Source of the DNA: Roseobacter insulae
GTDB taxonomy: Bacteria > Pseudomonadota > Alphaproteobacteria > Rhodobacterales > Rhodobacteraceae
Reading direction: 5' to 3'
NCBI RefSeq assembly: GCF_019375555.1
Contig: NZ_JAHXDN010000005.1
Location: 1 to 64,000 of the forward strand
DNA length: 64,000 nucleotides
Below the pieces are notes generated by a model that saw nothing but the letters and a program-made list of their open reading frames with translations, made no database searches and was not told the DNA's origin. Below, one piece after another: positions 9,280-18,141 of this stretch. The position numbers were made by a program, and so were the translations under genes. Position 1 is the first letter of the stretch; every line of letters begins with the position of its first letter.

Positions 9280-10733
9280 GACACAAGACTTTCTTCGGGT
9301 TCTGGCATTGGGGAAAAGCGCGCAGTCGCGGGATCCGCCCCATAACAACTCTGGTATCTTGCAGCGTCCGACGCCAGATTGTCCACCGCCGCGATAATCA
9401 CGTCTGCTTTCTCATCTGTCAGCAGCGCCGAAAAGTTCAGCCGGACCCAGCCGGGTTTCTCTAGTTCTTCGCCGCGCGCAATGGCCGCGCGGATCGCCTC
9501 GGAACTGTCCCTGTCCAACCCGAGCAACCTGTGGGCATAGGGGCCGGCACAGGCGCAGCCACCACGCGCCTGAACGCCGTGAATGTCGCTGAGCAGTCGC
9601 GTAAAGAACTGGTGATGCACATGGCCGCCCGCGCCATCCCCTATCCGCAGGGAAAAAATCGGCAGGGCGGGGGCATCCTGCGCACCCAGTATCTCGATAC
9701 GTGAGTTCCTTTTCCAGACGTCAAGTGCGCGTTTGCGCAATGTCCCGTGCCTCTGGTCCATCCAGTTTTGCCCCAGAGCTTCCTTCACAAGCATGCACAA
9801 TGCCACCCGGATGTCTCCGGTGACGTTCGGGGTTCCGCCTTCCTCTCTTTCACAAAGCTGTGCCGCATAGATATGCCCCCAGGGCGAGACGAAACTCACG
9901 GTGCCTCCGCCGGGCACGGTTGGCACTTTCCGGCGTACGATGGCGTCACGCAGGACCATGATCCCGGAAGACCCCGGCCCGCCAGGAAACTTGTGTGGAG
10001 AAAACACGATCGCGTCCCTTGTGGCATCGCTGTCCGCGCGCATGTCCATTTCCAGATAAGGCGCAGCGCAGCCATAGTCCCATATGGCCAGCGCGCGATG
10101 CTGTTTGAGCAGCCGTGTCACCCCGTCAACATCCGTCACGATGCCCGTGACATTAGACGCGGCCGAGAAAGCTCCGACAACCAGATTGGCATCCTCAACA
10201 CTTTGCAGCACGCGCCGAAGCGCCTCTAAATCCGGACCACCATTCGGACCTTCAGGGGCTTCGATCACCTCGGCACCGCTTTCGCGCCAGGGCAGGATGT
10301 TCGAGTGATGCTCGTAGGGTCCGATGATGACGACTGCGCGGCCGGTCTCTGCGACAGTCCGAACATCAAGCAACCCGACCAGCCGGTTGATCCCGGAAGT
10401 CGACCCCGACCCGGTGAAGACAACGCTCATCCCATCCACGGCACCGACCATCCGGGCGATTTCGGCCCGTGCTGCTTCCCGCAGCCGGGTGGTGAATGCT
10501 CCGCAGTAGGAGGCTTGCGTATGGCTGTTGGCGTAATAGGGCAGCACCTGATCGCGGATGAAATCCTCCACCTGTGTCAATGCCCGGCCCGACGCGACAT
10601 AGTCGGCATAAAGAAGCGTTCGGGGGCCGAACGGCCCTTGGATTTCGATCCCGTCGCCAATCACCCCTGTCCTGATGTGGTCAGCAACGTCAGGGCGCGC
10701 CAGTGATGCCTTGAAGTCGTCCAGATGTGACAT
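9276..10733 (-). CDS. Class V aminotransferase / cysteine-desulfurase-like PLP enzyme
   Basis: This 485-residue fold-type I PLP enzyme is the first gene of the ten-gene operon. The Schiff-base lysine is in SPHKFPGGPGSSG near residue 248, PLP-phosphate contacts are suggested by GSGSTSGINR near residue 108, and a Cys-rich loop (GGCACAGPYAH) near residue 395 resembles the NifS/Csd class. An extra C-terminal segment is present. It could be a desulfurase, a lyase or an aminotransferase of the imported compound. Family assignment is safe, specificity is not. Confidence 0.88.
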   Translation of the reverse strand: MSHLDDFKASLARPDVADHIRTGVIGDGIEIQGPFGPRTLLYADYVASGRALTQVEDFIRDQVLPYYANSHTQASYCGAFTTRLREAARAEIARMVGAVDGMSVVFTGSGSTSGINRLVGLLDVRTVAETGRAVVIIGPYEHHSNILPWRESGAEVIEAPEGPNGGPDLEALRRVLQSVEDANLVVGAFSAASNVTGIVTDVDGVTRLLKQHRALAIWDYGCAAPYLEMDMRADSDATRDAIVFSPHKFPGGPGSSGIMVLRDAIVRRKVPTVPGGGTVSFVSPWGHIYAAQLCEREEGGTPNVTGDIRVALCMLVKEALGQNWMDQRHGTLRKRALDVWKRNSRIEILGAQDAPALPIFSLRIGDGAGGHVHHQFFTRLLSDIHGVQARGGCACAGPYAHRLLGLDRDSSEAIRAAIARGEELEKPGWVRLNFSALLTDEKADVIIAAVDNLASDAARYQSCYGADPATARFSPMPEPEESLVS

Positions 10734-10841
10734 GAAACGCGATCCTGTTGGCCTGCTTATGTCTACTTTGACACAGGTAGTCCGAAAAAAATCACTCGTT
10801 TCCGGGTGTATGACTGCAATATTTCCTGTAATGATCGAAAA
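10734..10841. promoter_or_regulatory. Divergent promoter region of the operon and AsnC regulator
   Basis: These 108 bases separate the minus-strand operon from the plus-strand AsnC/Lrp gene and must carry both promoters. A TTGACA-like hexamer lies within the interrupted dyad TGTCtactttGACA near 10,760. It could be part of the regulator's operator, because AsnC-type proteins usually bind upstream of their own gene. Site assignment is tentative. Confidence 0.4.
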
Positions 10842-11306
10842 ATGGCAGTGAAATTAGATCAAATTGACCTTCGCCTTCTGGAAGAGTTGCAGCGGGATTC
10901 TGGGCAATCGCAACGGGCGCTAAGCGATCGGGTCGGACTTTCGCAGAATGCGTGCTGGAGGCGGCTGAAGGCTCTGGAAGCCAGCGGTGTGCTTTGCAAG
11001 CGCACCGTCGTTCTGGATCGTGCCCAACTGGGCATGGGTCTGGTCGTCTTCGTGATGGTGAAAACGCGCCACCATTCCGCAAGCTGGCTAAAGCAGTTCC
11101 GCAAGCATGTCTCGACGATCCCCGAGGTTATCGACTTCTTTCGCATCGGCGGTGAATACGACTATCTGCTGAAGATCGTGACGCGGGACATGCTTGGATA
11201 CGATGACGTGTACAAACGCCTGATTGACGCGGTCGAACTGGAAACCGTGACCTCATATTTCGCGATGGAAGCGATAGAGGAACAGCGCCCAATCCCTTTG
11301 ACCTGA
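10842..11306 (+). CDS. Lrp/AsnC family transcriptional regulator
   Basis: This 154-residue regulator has an N-terminal winged helix-turn-helix (LDQIDLRLLEELQRDSGQSQ onward, with RVGLSQNACWRRLKAL as the recognition region) and a C-terminal RAM/AsnC effector domain from about residue 65. The ATG at 10842 gives the usual family N-terminus; a GTG 12 codons earlier is less likely. It is divergent from the aminotransferase-to-ABC operon, which it probably controls in response to an amino acid or related ligand. Confidence 0.92.
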   Translation: MAVKLDQIDLRLLEELQRDSGQSQRALSDRVGLSQNACWRRLKALEASGVLCKRTVVLDRAQLGMGLVVFVMVKTRHHSASWLKQFRKHVSTIPEVIDFFRIGGEYDYLLKIVTRDMLGYDDVYKRLIDAVELETVTSYFAMEAIEEQRPIPLT

Positions 11307-12041
11307 TGTGGCGCGGCACCTGATGCACAGTTGCATTTCCGGCGCAACATGTCCCCATCGCCTGGACCCGCAAGACAATCAGTTGTTCAAATGAACGAGC
11401 ACTGGATCGGAACCGCCCTGCTGCTGAGGGCGGCAGCTTTGTGTACCTTGCAGCACTCTGTGCAATCTGCTGCATTCGCCGCTCAGATCGCGAATGGCCG
11501 GTTCAGGTAACGGCGGCGTTCGCTGCGTGATCCGCGAACTAGCGAGACGCGGGGCAAAGTGAGCTTTCGCTGCAAACACGCAGATGTCCGGATTTTTTGT
11601 GATTCAGGCAATCGGATCGTTCGTTACGTAAATTGAACGAACCCGACCCTTCGGACCAAGCCTTATCTTCATCTGATGATTTCGAAACTAACTCAAATTT
11701 GATCGCCTTTAACTTCGGTACAACCGGTTGGTGGAGGGACGTGGTTCCATCATCGCGGCGCCGGGCACCGTCAGGTCGATAGCGATCGAAGCGGCAAGCA
11801 ACGATCGGCGGCGCGGCTGAGGTCGCGGTGTCCGATGCGGCGGACGATCACATCGCGCCGGTTGCATATGCCTTCTGGGCCGGGGTGACATGATGAATAC
11901 TATTGATTTGATCGACCATTGCTGTCGAAAACTGCCAGCTGACCAAGCGCCAATGCTTATGATCTTCTCAAAACTCGGGCATGCTGGCATGGAAAAACGT
12001 CAAGAATTTCTTTTTTGGCAAAGCCACAAAAATGGAACCTG
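11307..12041. other. 735-base gap without a supported gene
   Basis: No complete gene was recognised. Around 11,480-11,570 there is a G+C-rich stretch resembling low-complexity intergenic repeats seen in Rhodobacterales. On the plus strand, 11,820-11,890 reads as a short protein-like stretch (VSDAADDHIAPVAYAFWAG) ending in a stop. It may be a leftover gene end, but no family was recognised. Confidence 0.35.
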
Positions 12042-14102
12042 CTAAAGATCGATGGTCAGCCTGAGACCCGGGCCGCAGCCGTCCTGATCTTGTGAAGCAT
12101 GCGGCACTGAGCAGCATAAGAGAACCTGATCGTTGGCACGAGCGGCCGCAGGATCGCGAATATATGCAACCTCGCCACAAAGGGCGCGCACGGCGCATGT
12201 TCCGCAAACCCCGGATCGACACGCATATTCCGGAGTGAGACCGGCGGCCAATGCGAGATCGAGCAGCGTGCCGCTCTCCGGCGTCCATGTGACGTCCACG
12301 CCGGTTTTTGAAAAGCGGACACCGACTGGCCCCGAGGCCAAATTTTTGCCGATCGTGGCCGGATCGCCGATCACAGTTGCGGGACCGAAAGCTTCATAGC
12401 GGATGCTTTTCGGGTCAACTCCAAGTGCCCGGAGGGACACATATGTATCGCGCATGAACTGCGTCGGTCCACAAAGATAATAATCGGCCTCATCCCGTGG
12501 TAGAAACTCCGCGAGCAAGACCTGATCTATCCGCCCCTCGCTATGTGGCAGGCTGACCCCGCGTTCACTGTCACTGCCCTGACTGAACCGAATATGCGAG
12601 CGCATGGTGACCAGTTCGCCACTGAGAGCTTCCAGCCTGGAAAGAAATGCGGCCTGGTGTGGGCTTTTGGCTCCGTGCAGGAAAACAACTGGGCGCGACC
12701 GCTGCGTCAACGCGATGTGCTCCACCATTGCGATCATCGGCGTTATTCCGATGCCCGCCGAGATGAACACAGCGGGCCGGTCGCTCTCTTGGTCCAGAAC
12801 GAAAGATCCGCGCGGGGGCCTCGCACCAATCTCTAGCCCAGGGTTTGCAAATGCGTGCAGATAGGGGCTGACCAGCGCACCTTCGCCTTCGTCCTTGATC
12901 GAAAGCCTGTAGCTGTTGCCGCCCGGCGGATTCGAAATCGTGTAGGTTCGATCAAGCGGCAACTTTTGGTTGGGAAGCTTTATTTGGATTGGAAGAAACT
13001 GACCTGGCTCATGTGCCGGTAAGGGTCTTTGATCCGCACGCATCAACCAAAGGGACAGCACTTTGTCGCTTTCTCGTTCTACTTCGGTCACGCGCAACGG
13101 CATGATTTTGTCAAGGCCTTGCTTCACCGACATCTTTTGATCGGCCTCGTCCCAGGTACCGGTTCGGTTCAGGTCGCCGGAATAGCTGTCGAACCGGAAC
13201 CGATAGGGCAACGCGCCTTCGATGCACACCACGTCCTCCGGCCTGAACCGGATCAACCGCTGGGCGCCGGTGAAGGCATCGACCAATGCACCGTCCCAGA
13301 CAATCTCTGCAACGCCGGTCGCGTGCAGAATATGGCCGTTGTCGAAATCCGGCACCAAAAGGCCCATCTTTGGGTTCACGACAAGATTTCCAACCGTGTT
13401 GAAGTGATTATTGCCGGAATAGTCGGGGACCAGGATCGTATTGCTGTCTTCCATCCGGACAAACCCGGGTTTGCCGCCACGGTGCGAGACATCGGCGCCC
13501 CGCGACGCCGAGCCTTTGAATCCCAGGTAAGCGGAGGCAATAAAGATTGTGTCTGCCTTCGAAAATATTGCCCTGTGCGATGCGTTGAAGCGCGACGTCC
13601 GCAACGATTTCCGATTGTCTGAAGGTCGCGCCGCACCGACAATGCTGCGCGCCTGGATGTATTGGGGGCAGTTGCCGAATGTTTGCCGTATCCCAACCGC
13701 GAACCCCTTTGCGTCTACCGCAGATATGGTTCCCGTCAGCCGGTTGCGCCGCCGCGCGGCAAGGTCAATCCCGAGGATACCGATCTCGGTCCCCTCAGCG
13801 AGGGTGCGATGAAACGGGTCCCCGGGCGCAGGCAGTGCGTCGATGCGAAGTGTCCGTGGGTCCGGGCTGGACATGAAACCCGACGGACCGGCAAGTATGG
13901 TCGCCCAGGGTCTATCCAACCCGTTGACGCATCCAATGATGACCATTTCCAGATTCTCATAAAACGCAATGTGCTGATCTGGCATATGATCCCGGACAAC
14001 TTGTCGGGCAAAGGCCTCAATATCTTCGCGGACGCCATATCGCGTCTGAACTTCACGTTCGCCATGATGGAAGGGAGAGAGATGGTCTGTAGTATCTGAC
14101 AT
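12042..14102 (-). CDS. PNPOx-like / ferredoxin reductase / 2Fe-2S fusion oxidoreductase
   Basis: This 686-residue protein joins three modules. Residues 1-300 look like an FMN-binding split-barrel of the pyridoxamine-phosphate-oxidase superfamily. Residues about 335-570 are an FAD and NAD(P)H reductase, with RTYTISNPPG as FAD motif and VFISAGIGITPMIAM as nucleotide motif. The C-terminus has a plant-type 2Fe-2S domain with CxxxxCxxC in ACRSGVCGTCAV and a fourth Cys in VLLCCSVP. The order resembles electron-transfer chains of vanillate-demethylase reductases with an extra flavin domain in front. It probably passes electrons from NAD(P)H to a partner or reduces a small molecule. No partner lies beside it. 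Confidence 0.9.
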   Translation of the reverse strand: MSDTTDHLSPFHHGEREVQTRYGVREDIEAFARQVVRDHMPDQHIAFYENLEMVIIGCVNGLDRPWATILAGPSGFMSSPDPRTLRIDALPAPGDPFHRTLAEGTEIGILGIDLAARRRNRLTGTISAVDAKGFAVGIRQTFGNCPQYIQARSIVGAARPSDNRKSLRTSRFNASHRAIFSKADTIFIASAYLGFKGSASRGADVSHRGGKPGFVRMEDSNTILVPDYSGNNHFNTVGNLVVNPKMGLLVPDFDNGHILHATGVAEIVWDGALVDAFTGAQRLIRFRPEDVVCIEGALPYRFRFDSYSGDLNRTGTWDEADQKMSVKQGLDKIMPLRVTEVERESDKVLSLWLMRADQRPLPAHEPGQFLPIQIKLPNQKLPLDRTYTISNPPGGNSYRLSIKDEGEGALVSPYLHAFANPGLEIGARPPRGSFVLDQESDRPAVFISAGIGITPMIAMVEHIALTQRSRPVVFLHGAKSPHQAAFLSRLEALSGELVTMRSHIRFSQGSDSERGVSLPHSEGRIDQVLLAEFLPRDEADYYLCGPTQFMRDTYVSLRALGVDPKSIRYEAFGPATVIGDPATIGKNLASGPVGVRFSKTGVDVTWTPESGTLLDLALAAGLTPEYACRSGVCGTCAVRALCGEVAYIRDPAAARANDQVLLCCSVPHASQDQDGCGPGLRLTIDL

Positions 14103-14269
14103 AATTCTATGTCCTCGTATTGACGTGTGACGCCTGGACAGTCGGCAGTTCGGTATCGCGCTACAAGAAACGCAGAATGGCGTGCCTCTGGATTTGGGTG
14201 GCCCCGGCCGGAAGGGAGAGAGTCAACCCTTGGGGGGAGACCAGCCGGAGCCGATCAGGGACACTCAGG
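14103..14269. other. Short gap beside a truncated gene
   Basis: No coding signal was recognised. The missing downstream part of the truncated isochorismatase-like gene would have continued here on the minus strand, and it is absent. Confidence 0.3.
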
Positions 14270-14608
14270 CTATATCCCGTGACCATTTCTGATTTTGGCA
14301 ACGGTGGCGTCTTTATCCGCAACGTGGCTTGCTATCACGCTTGGGCCCACCACACACCAGGCGACACCATTAGGGCTGAGAAAATCGATCTGAGGATCGG
14401 TGATCACCAGCGCAGCATTGCCGGGTGTGACATCAAATCCGGGGTCAGGCAGTCCAGACCCCCCGGCCGAAGCGGACATCAGGTTTAGTAGGCCAGCGAC
14501 GATCCCACAGGCTGCTGCGAGGTTTAAAAAAGCGCGTGCGGCGGGTGCTGTGCCCTCCGATGTGTTGGGGCTATCGCCAAGAAAGCGGGGGGAACTTAGG
14601 GGCATCAT
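14270..14608 (-). pseudogene. Truncated isochorismatase-like cysteine hydrolase
   Basis: Only about 112 residues remain. After a signal-like hydrophobic segment the sequence reads ALVITDPQIDFLSPNG, closely matching ALVVTDPQIDFLSEDG in the intact 287-residue hydrolase at 46,666-47,529. The match stops soon after VVGPSV, and the catalytic Lys and Cys regions are missing. Its neighbour is a YHS-domain gene, the same partner as in the intact copy. It is therefore a decayed paralogous copy. A new short functional product is possible but unlikely. Confidence 0.75.
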
Positions 14609-14636
14609 GGTTCTGACCTATCTCGGCTTTGGGAAC

Positions 14637-14662
14637 GTGTGGCGCGAATTTACGCGCCACAC
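14637..14662 (-). terminator. Hairpin after the YHS-domain gene
   Basis: GTGTGGCGCG and CGCGCCACAC form a perfect 10-bp stem around a 6-base AT loop. It lies just past the stop of the YHS gene on the minus strand. No U-run follows, so it may be a Rho-assisted end or an mRNA 3' stabiliser. Confidence 0.5.
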
Positions 14663-14669
14663 CGCAACA

Positions 14670-15155
14670 TCAAAGCTCAGTGGCTGGAACGCTGCGGATA
14701 TCGGGCCAGTTCGCGGCAGCGTCGGCGATGACGCCGGCTTGCTCCTTCTGAAACAGGCGCATGACCGCTTCGTTCAGAAAGACGTAGAGTTTGCCGTCGA
14801 CGATCGCGGCGAATTTGGGATCGCCGTCGAACTTCTTACCCTTGGACACGCCAAAGGTGCAAAATCCACCGTTCTGCGGCAGGAAGGCGCTCGGGTCGGC
14901 CTCGAATGCATTCCGGTTTGCGGCTGATGCGAAGTAATACGCCACCCCATCATGGTCGGCGGCGAAACTGGCCGCGCCATCAAAGCGGTTTCCAAGGCTC
15001 AGGAACGCGACCGGGTCAATGCCGTGGAGACCAAGTGGGGCGCCGGAAGCCGTCAGGCCTGACGATACATTGTACTCGTCCGCCGCGAAGGCCGGAGCAG
15101 TAAGGGCGAGCGCGCAAACACATGCAGTCTGAAGCGTTTTGGCAAGAGATTTCAT
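14670..15155 (-). CDS. Exported YHS-domain protein
   Basis: This 161-residue protein has a Sec signal peptide (cleavage near APAFA/ADEYN, residue 24) followed by a YHS-like domain with GIDPVAFLSLG and FASAANRNAFEADPSAFLPQNGG split over residues 44-95. YHS domains bind metals or occur in copper/heavy-metal and secreted redox proteins. It is a paralogue of the gene at 47,583-48,062, and both copies start the mature protein with DEYNV. It sits between a VOC gene and a truncated hydrolase in one minus-strand unit. Confidence 0.85.
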   Translation of the reverse strand: MKSLAKTLQTACVCALALTAPAFAADEYNVSSGLTASGAPLGLHGIDPVAFLSLGNRFDGAASFAADHDGVAYYFASAANRNAFEADPSAFLPQNGGFCTFGVSKGKKFDGDPKFAAIVDGKLYVFLNEAVMRLFQKEQAGVIADAAANWPDIRSVPATEL

Positions 15156-15262
15156 TGGTATGCCTTTCTGATTTGGGGGGAGTAGAGAGGGTCAAGGGTT
15201 CGATTGTCGCTAAGTCTCGCGAAGGTTCGCGTAGACTTGAGGAACATGAGGCTGGTGGGGGG

Positions 15263-15673
15263 TCACGCACCTGCCGCGATGAATTCGACCCGGATGCCGC
15301 CAGGGATGGCGCACATCAAGTGCCTGGTCGGTCCGCCCATCAGGGGTTCCGGCGCGAATTCGATCTCAACGCCGTCGTGGGACGCAAGCTCCTTGTGCAG
15401 GGCGGTCAGCGCGTCGTCGTCGGCGACTTTGATGGCAAGGTGGTGCAGACCGATGACGTTCTTGCGGTCGAAGGGGACAGCGTTATAGGGGTCCACAGCC
15501 TGCCAGAGAGTAATCATCGTCGCGCCATCCGACAGGAAACACGCGGGATAGTCGGGAATTTCCCCAATGACTTCATAGTTCAGGGTGTCGGTAAAGAAGG
15601 CACGGGTTTCAGCCAGATCCGGAATTGTTAGTCCGATGTGGTGAGCACCCTGGGTGGTAGGTTGTTTTGTCAT
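15263..15673 (-). CDS. VOC (glyoxalase/bleomycin resistance/dioxygenase) family protein
   Basis: This protein of about 136 residues has the paired beta-alpha-beta-beta-beta modules of the vicinal oxygen chelate superfamily. Likely metal ligands are His in GAHHIGLTIPDL, His in GLHHLAIKV and Glu in GIRVEFIAAG. The start at 15673 follows AAGGAAATCGAA, a good ribosome site; upstream in-frame codons look non-coding. It may act on a reactive aldehyde, hydroperoxide or halogenated compound. It is divergent from the AraC gene and probably under its control. Confidence 0.87.
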   Translation of the reverse strand: MTKQPTTQGAHHIGLTIPDLAETRAFFTDTLNYEVIGEIPDYPACFLSDGATMITLWQAVDPYNAVPFDRKNVIGLHHLAIKVADDDALTALHKELASHDGVEIEFAPEPLMGGPTRHLMCAIPGGIRVEFIAAGA

Positions 15674-15748
15674 TTCGATTTCCTTTTTCGATTCGAGGCG
15701 TCGATGTGCCACGCTGTTGTGGAGACGAAGATGACCGTTTCGTCTGCA

Positions 15749-15774
15749 GGCGCCTTTCAGAATTACCCGTTTCA
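15749..15774. promoter_or_regulatory. Candidate AraC operator, copy 1
   Basis: The reverse complement TGAAACGGGTAATTCTGAAA then GGCGCC matches a site at 16,739-16,764 in 22 of 26 positions. The two copies are inverted and flank the araC-type gene exactly. This copy lies in the intergenic region shared by the VOC gene and the regulator. Confidence 0.55.
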
Positions 15775-15853
15775 AATTCCGAACGATTGCCACGGCGTTT
15801 CGAATTCTCGTTCAAATCCGTTATGCTGATGCGAGAATTTCTGGGGACGAGCG

Positions 15854-16741
15854 TTGAAACAGTTACTCGATCTTGTTGGCCCACCGCGCGCCGAGCTGCC
15901 GCTCTGGGGCAAGCGTGTGGCGTTCGACGACTTCTTTGTAGAGCTGGTGCCCGCGGGGAGGCGCGACTTTAATGTCCGTCTGACAGACGCGTTTGCGAGT
16001 ATCAGTTTCGCCGGGGACGAAGGGCGGAGTTCACTGGCCGGAGACCGGTTGCGCAAATACGACCGGCGCCCCTACGAATACATCGTGGCGCCTGCAGGGT
16101 TTCCCCTAAAGGGCCACTCATCCAACGCGCCCGAGGTCCTCGTGATCGTGTTTCCGTTTGACACCCTGCGCGAAGATCTCTCCGCGGCCCTTCAGCTCAA
16201 GAGCGACCTGCTGGAACCCCGGGTCATCATCGGCGGCCCGATGCCATTTCCGACGGAGCTGGCGAAACGCATTCGAAGGCACATCCTCGCCGATGATGTC
16301 TCCGGCGACTATCTCAGGTCGCTATGTTTCGTTCTGCTGGTGGAGATGCTGGCCCTGCCGCTGGATCAGCGGGCCAGCGGCAGGGCGAAGCTTCTTGACA
16401 AGAAAATCCTCGATGCATCGCTCAAATACATCGACGCGAACCTCGATGCTGACCTTTCGGTATCCGTTCTGGCGCGACTGTGTGGTGTGGAGGATCACCA
16501 GTTTTCCCGGGCGTTCAAACAGATCGTGGGAGAGACGCCACACAGGTTCGTTCTGGCGCGCCGCATCGACACCGCGCGCGGGCTGCTGGCGAAGTCCGAT
16601 GCGCCGATTGCCCAAATTGCCTATGCGACCGGATTCTCCTCGCAAAGCCACATGACCACGATGTTTCGCCGCCATCTCGGCCTCACCCCTGCCGTGGTAC
16701 GCAGGGGCGGCATGGCTGCTTCGGTTGCGTCCGAAACCTGA
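15854..16741 (+). CDS. AraC family transcriptional regulator
   Basis: This 295-residue regulator has an N-terminal cupin-like sensing part and two C-terminal helix-turn-helix motifs (LSVSVLARLCGVEDHQFSRA near residue 205 and APIAQIAYATGFSSQSHMTT near residue 255). The start is TTG at 15854, preceded by GGGGA; an in-frame stop at 15827 excludes a longer form. Inverted 26-base repeats lie on both sides of the gene, one in each adjacent promoter region, so it likely controls the VOC-YHS unit, the hydrolase downstream and itself. Confidence 0.92.
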   Translation: MKQLLDLVGPPRAELPLWGKRVAFDDFFVELVPAGRRDFNVRLTDAFASISFAGDEGRSSLAGDRLRKYDRRPYEYIVAPAGFPLKGHSSNAPEVLVIVFPFDTLREDLSAALQLKSDLLEPRVIIGGPMPFPTELAKRIRRHILADDVSGDYLRSLCFVLLVEMLALPLDQRASGRAKLLDKKILDASLKYIDANLDADLSVSVLARLCGVEDHQFSRAFKQIVGETPHRFVLARRIDTARGLLAKSDAPIAQIAYATGFSSQSHMTTMFRRHLGLTPAVVRRGGMAASVASET

Positions 16742-16764
16742 AACGCAGAATTCTGAAAGGCGCG
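16739..16764. promoter_or_regulatory. Candidate AraC operator, copy 2
   Basis: TGAAACGCAGAATTCTGAAA followed by GGCGCG begins at the araC stop codon. It is the inverted partner of the site at 15,749-15,774. It lies about 55-80 bases upstream of the hydrolase start, a position suited to activation. Confidence 0.55.
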
Positions 16765-16819
16765 GCAAGGCCCGCGTGACATGTTTGCGCCGGACCGCAA
16801 CAGTTCGGAGCCATCGCAA

Positions 16820-17959
16820 ATGACAATCTCACACATATTCTGCAAGCGCCGCTGTGTTTCCCGCAGCAAATCGCTGCTCTGGCCGCTGCTGCTGGTTGCA
16901 TCCGAGGGCATTGCCCTGCCGCTGCCGGACAGGGCAGTCGCCGACACTAACGCCACAGCCACTACTGAACTTTTCGAGGAACCTCTCATGCAAGTCACCA
17001 CGATAGCCCCCCAAGCCCATCTCGCCCATGGGCTGGAATCCGCAGTAGATGCGGATGAAACATTTGATGGCACCTGGCCGTTCGAGGCACATTACATCGG
17101 CATCAAAGACGCGCAGATGCACTATGTCGACGAGGGCGCGGGCGATGAAACCCTGCTCCTGCTGCATGGTGAACCGACCTGGGGCTACCTTTTTCGCCAC
17201 CAGATAGCCGAATGGTCCCGAGAAGCGCGGGTGATCGCGCCCGATCATCTTGGCTTCGGCAAGAGCGCGGTACCTGTGGATCGGACCTATTGGGTCCAGG
17301 ATCACATCGACAACCTCGAAACTTTTGTGCTCGAGCTGGATCTGAAGGGTCTGACTTTGGTCATGCATGATTTTGGCGGACCCGTGGGAATGGGTCTGGC
17401 CGCCCGGCATCCCGACAGGATCAGAAGGATTGTTTCACTGAATGGCCCTACGCCCTTTGGCCAGCCGGATCTGGCAGACCGTTTGACTGCAAATGCCAAG
17501 GTGTCGCCGTGGTTTCGCTGGATCATCGAGGCCGACAACGATGGCACGCTGGAAACGGTGTTGGGCAATCTCGACTACAACATCCTCTCGACACTGAACC
17601 TGAACGGGTTCGAGCGGACAAGCATCATCAATGACACCTGGATTTCCGCCTATGGAGCCCCCTTTCCGTCGCCGCTGCACGCCCTGGGGCCAATCGGCTG
17701 GGCGAAAGGCGTGGCGACTGGAACCCATCAGTTCGAAGTTCCTGATGAGGACGCGCGGAAAAGAATTACGCGCCTGCCCGCCCTGGCCATCTGGGGACAG
17801 GAGGATCGGACACTGCACGCGACCCACCTGCTGCCGCTCTTCACGGACCTGTTTCCGGACGCGGAGGCGCATGTCCTCGCGGGTGTCGGGCACTACAGCC
17901 CGGAGGATGCATCGGAGGACATCACGCGCCTGGTTCGCGATTTTATTTTCGGCCCCTGA
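16820..17959 (+). CDS. Haloalkane-dehalogenase-like alpha/beta hydrolase
   Basis: This alpha/beta hydrolase of about 379 residues has oxyanion/halide-type motif LLLHGEPTWGYLFR, nucleophile elbow VMHDFGGPVGMG with Asp rather than Ser, and a C-terminal catalytic His in AGVGHYSPED. Asp at the elbow fits haloalkane dehalogenases and epoxide hydrolases. The start at 16820 has GGAG upstream and gives a signal-like hydrophobic segment (SLLWPLLLVASEG). A start at 16988, behind GAGGAA, would give a cytoplasmic 323-residue form of ordinary length. Substrate specificity and location are therefore open. It follows the AraC gene and the second operator copy. Confidence 0.85.
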   Translation: MTISHIFCKRRCVSRSKSLLWPLLLVASEGIALPLPDRAVADTNATATTELFEEPLMQVTTIAPQAHLAHGLESAVDADETFDGTWPFEAHYIGIKDAQMHYVDEGAGDETLLLLHGEPTWGYLFRHQIAEWSREARVIAPDHLGFGKSAVPVDRTYWVQDHIDNLETFVLELDLKGLTLVMHDFGGPVGMGLAARHPDRIRRIVSLNGPTPFGQPDLADRLTANAKVSPWFRWIIEADNDGTLETVLGNLDYNILSTLNLNGFERTSIINDTWISAYGAPFPSPLHALGPIGWAKGVATGTHQFEVPDEDARKRITRLPALAIWGQEDRTLHATHLLPLFTDLFPDAEAHVLAGVGHYSPEDASEDITRLVRDFIFGP

Positions 17960-18141
17960 TCTTCAGCGACAGTGGCCGGAGCCTCAACCTTGGTGCGCGC
18001 GACACTTCGAACGCTCGTTCAACTGGCAAGATGCCAAAGCTGGCCACGCGCCAGCGGTCAAACGGGTTGTGATCCACGTATCCATTCCTGGCACTGAGAG
18101 CGGGCGTCAAAGTTCAGGCTACAAGTTACTGGAGACGCAAT

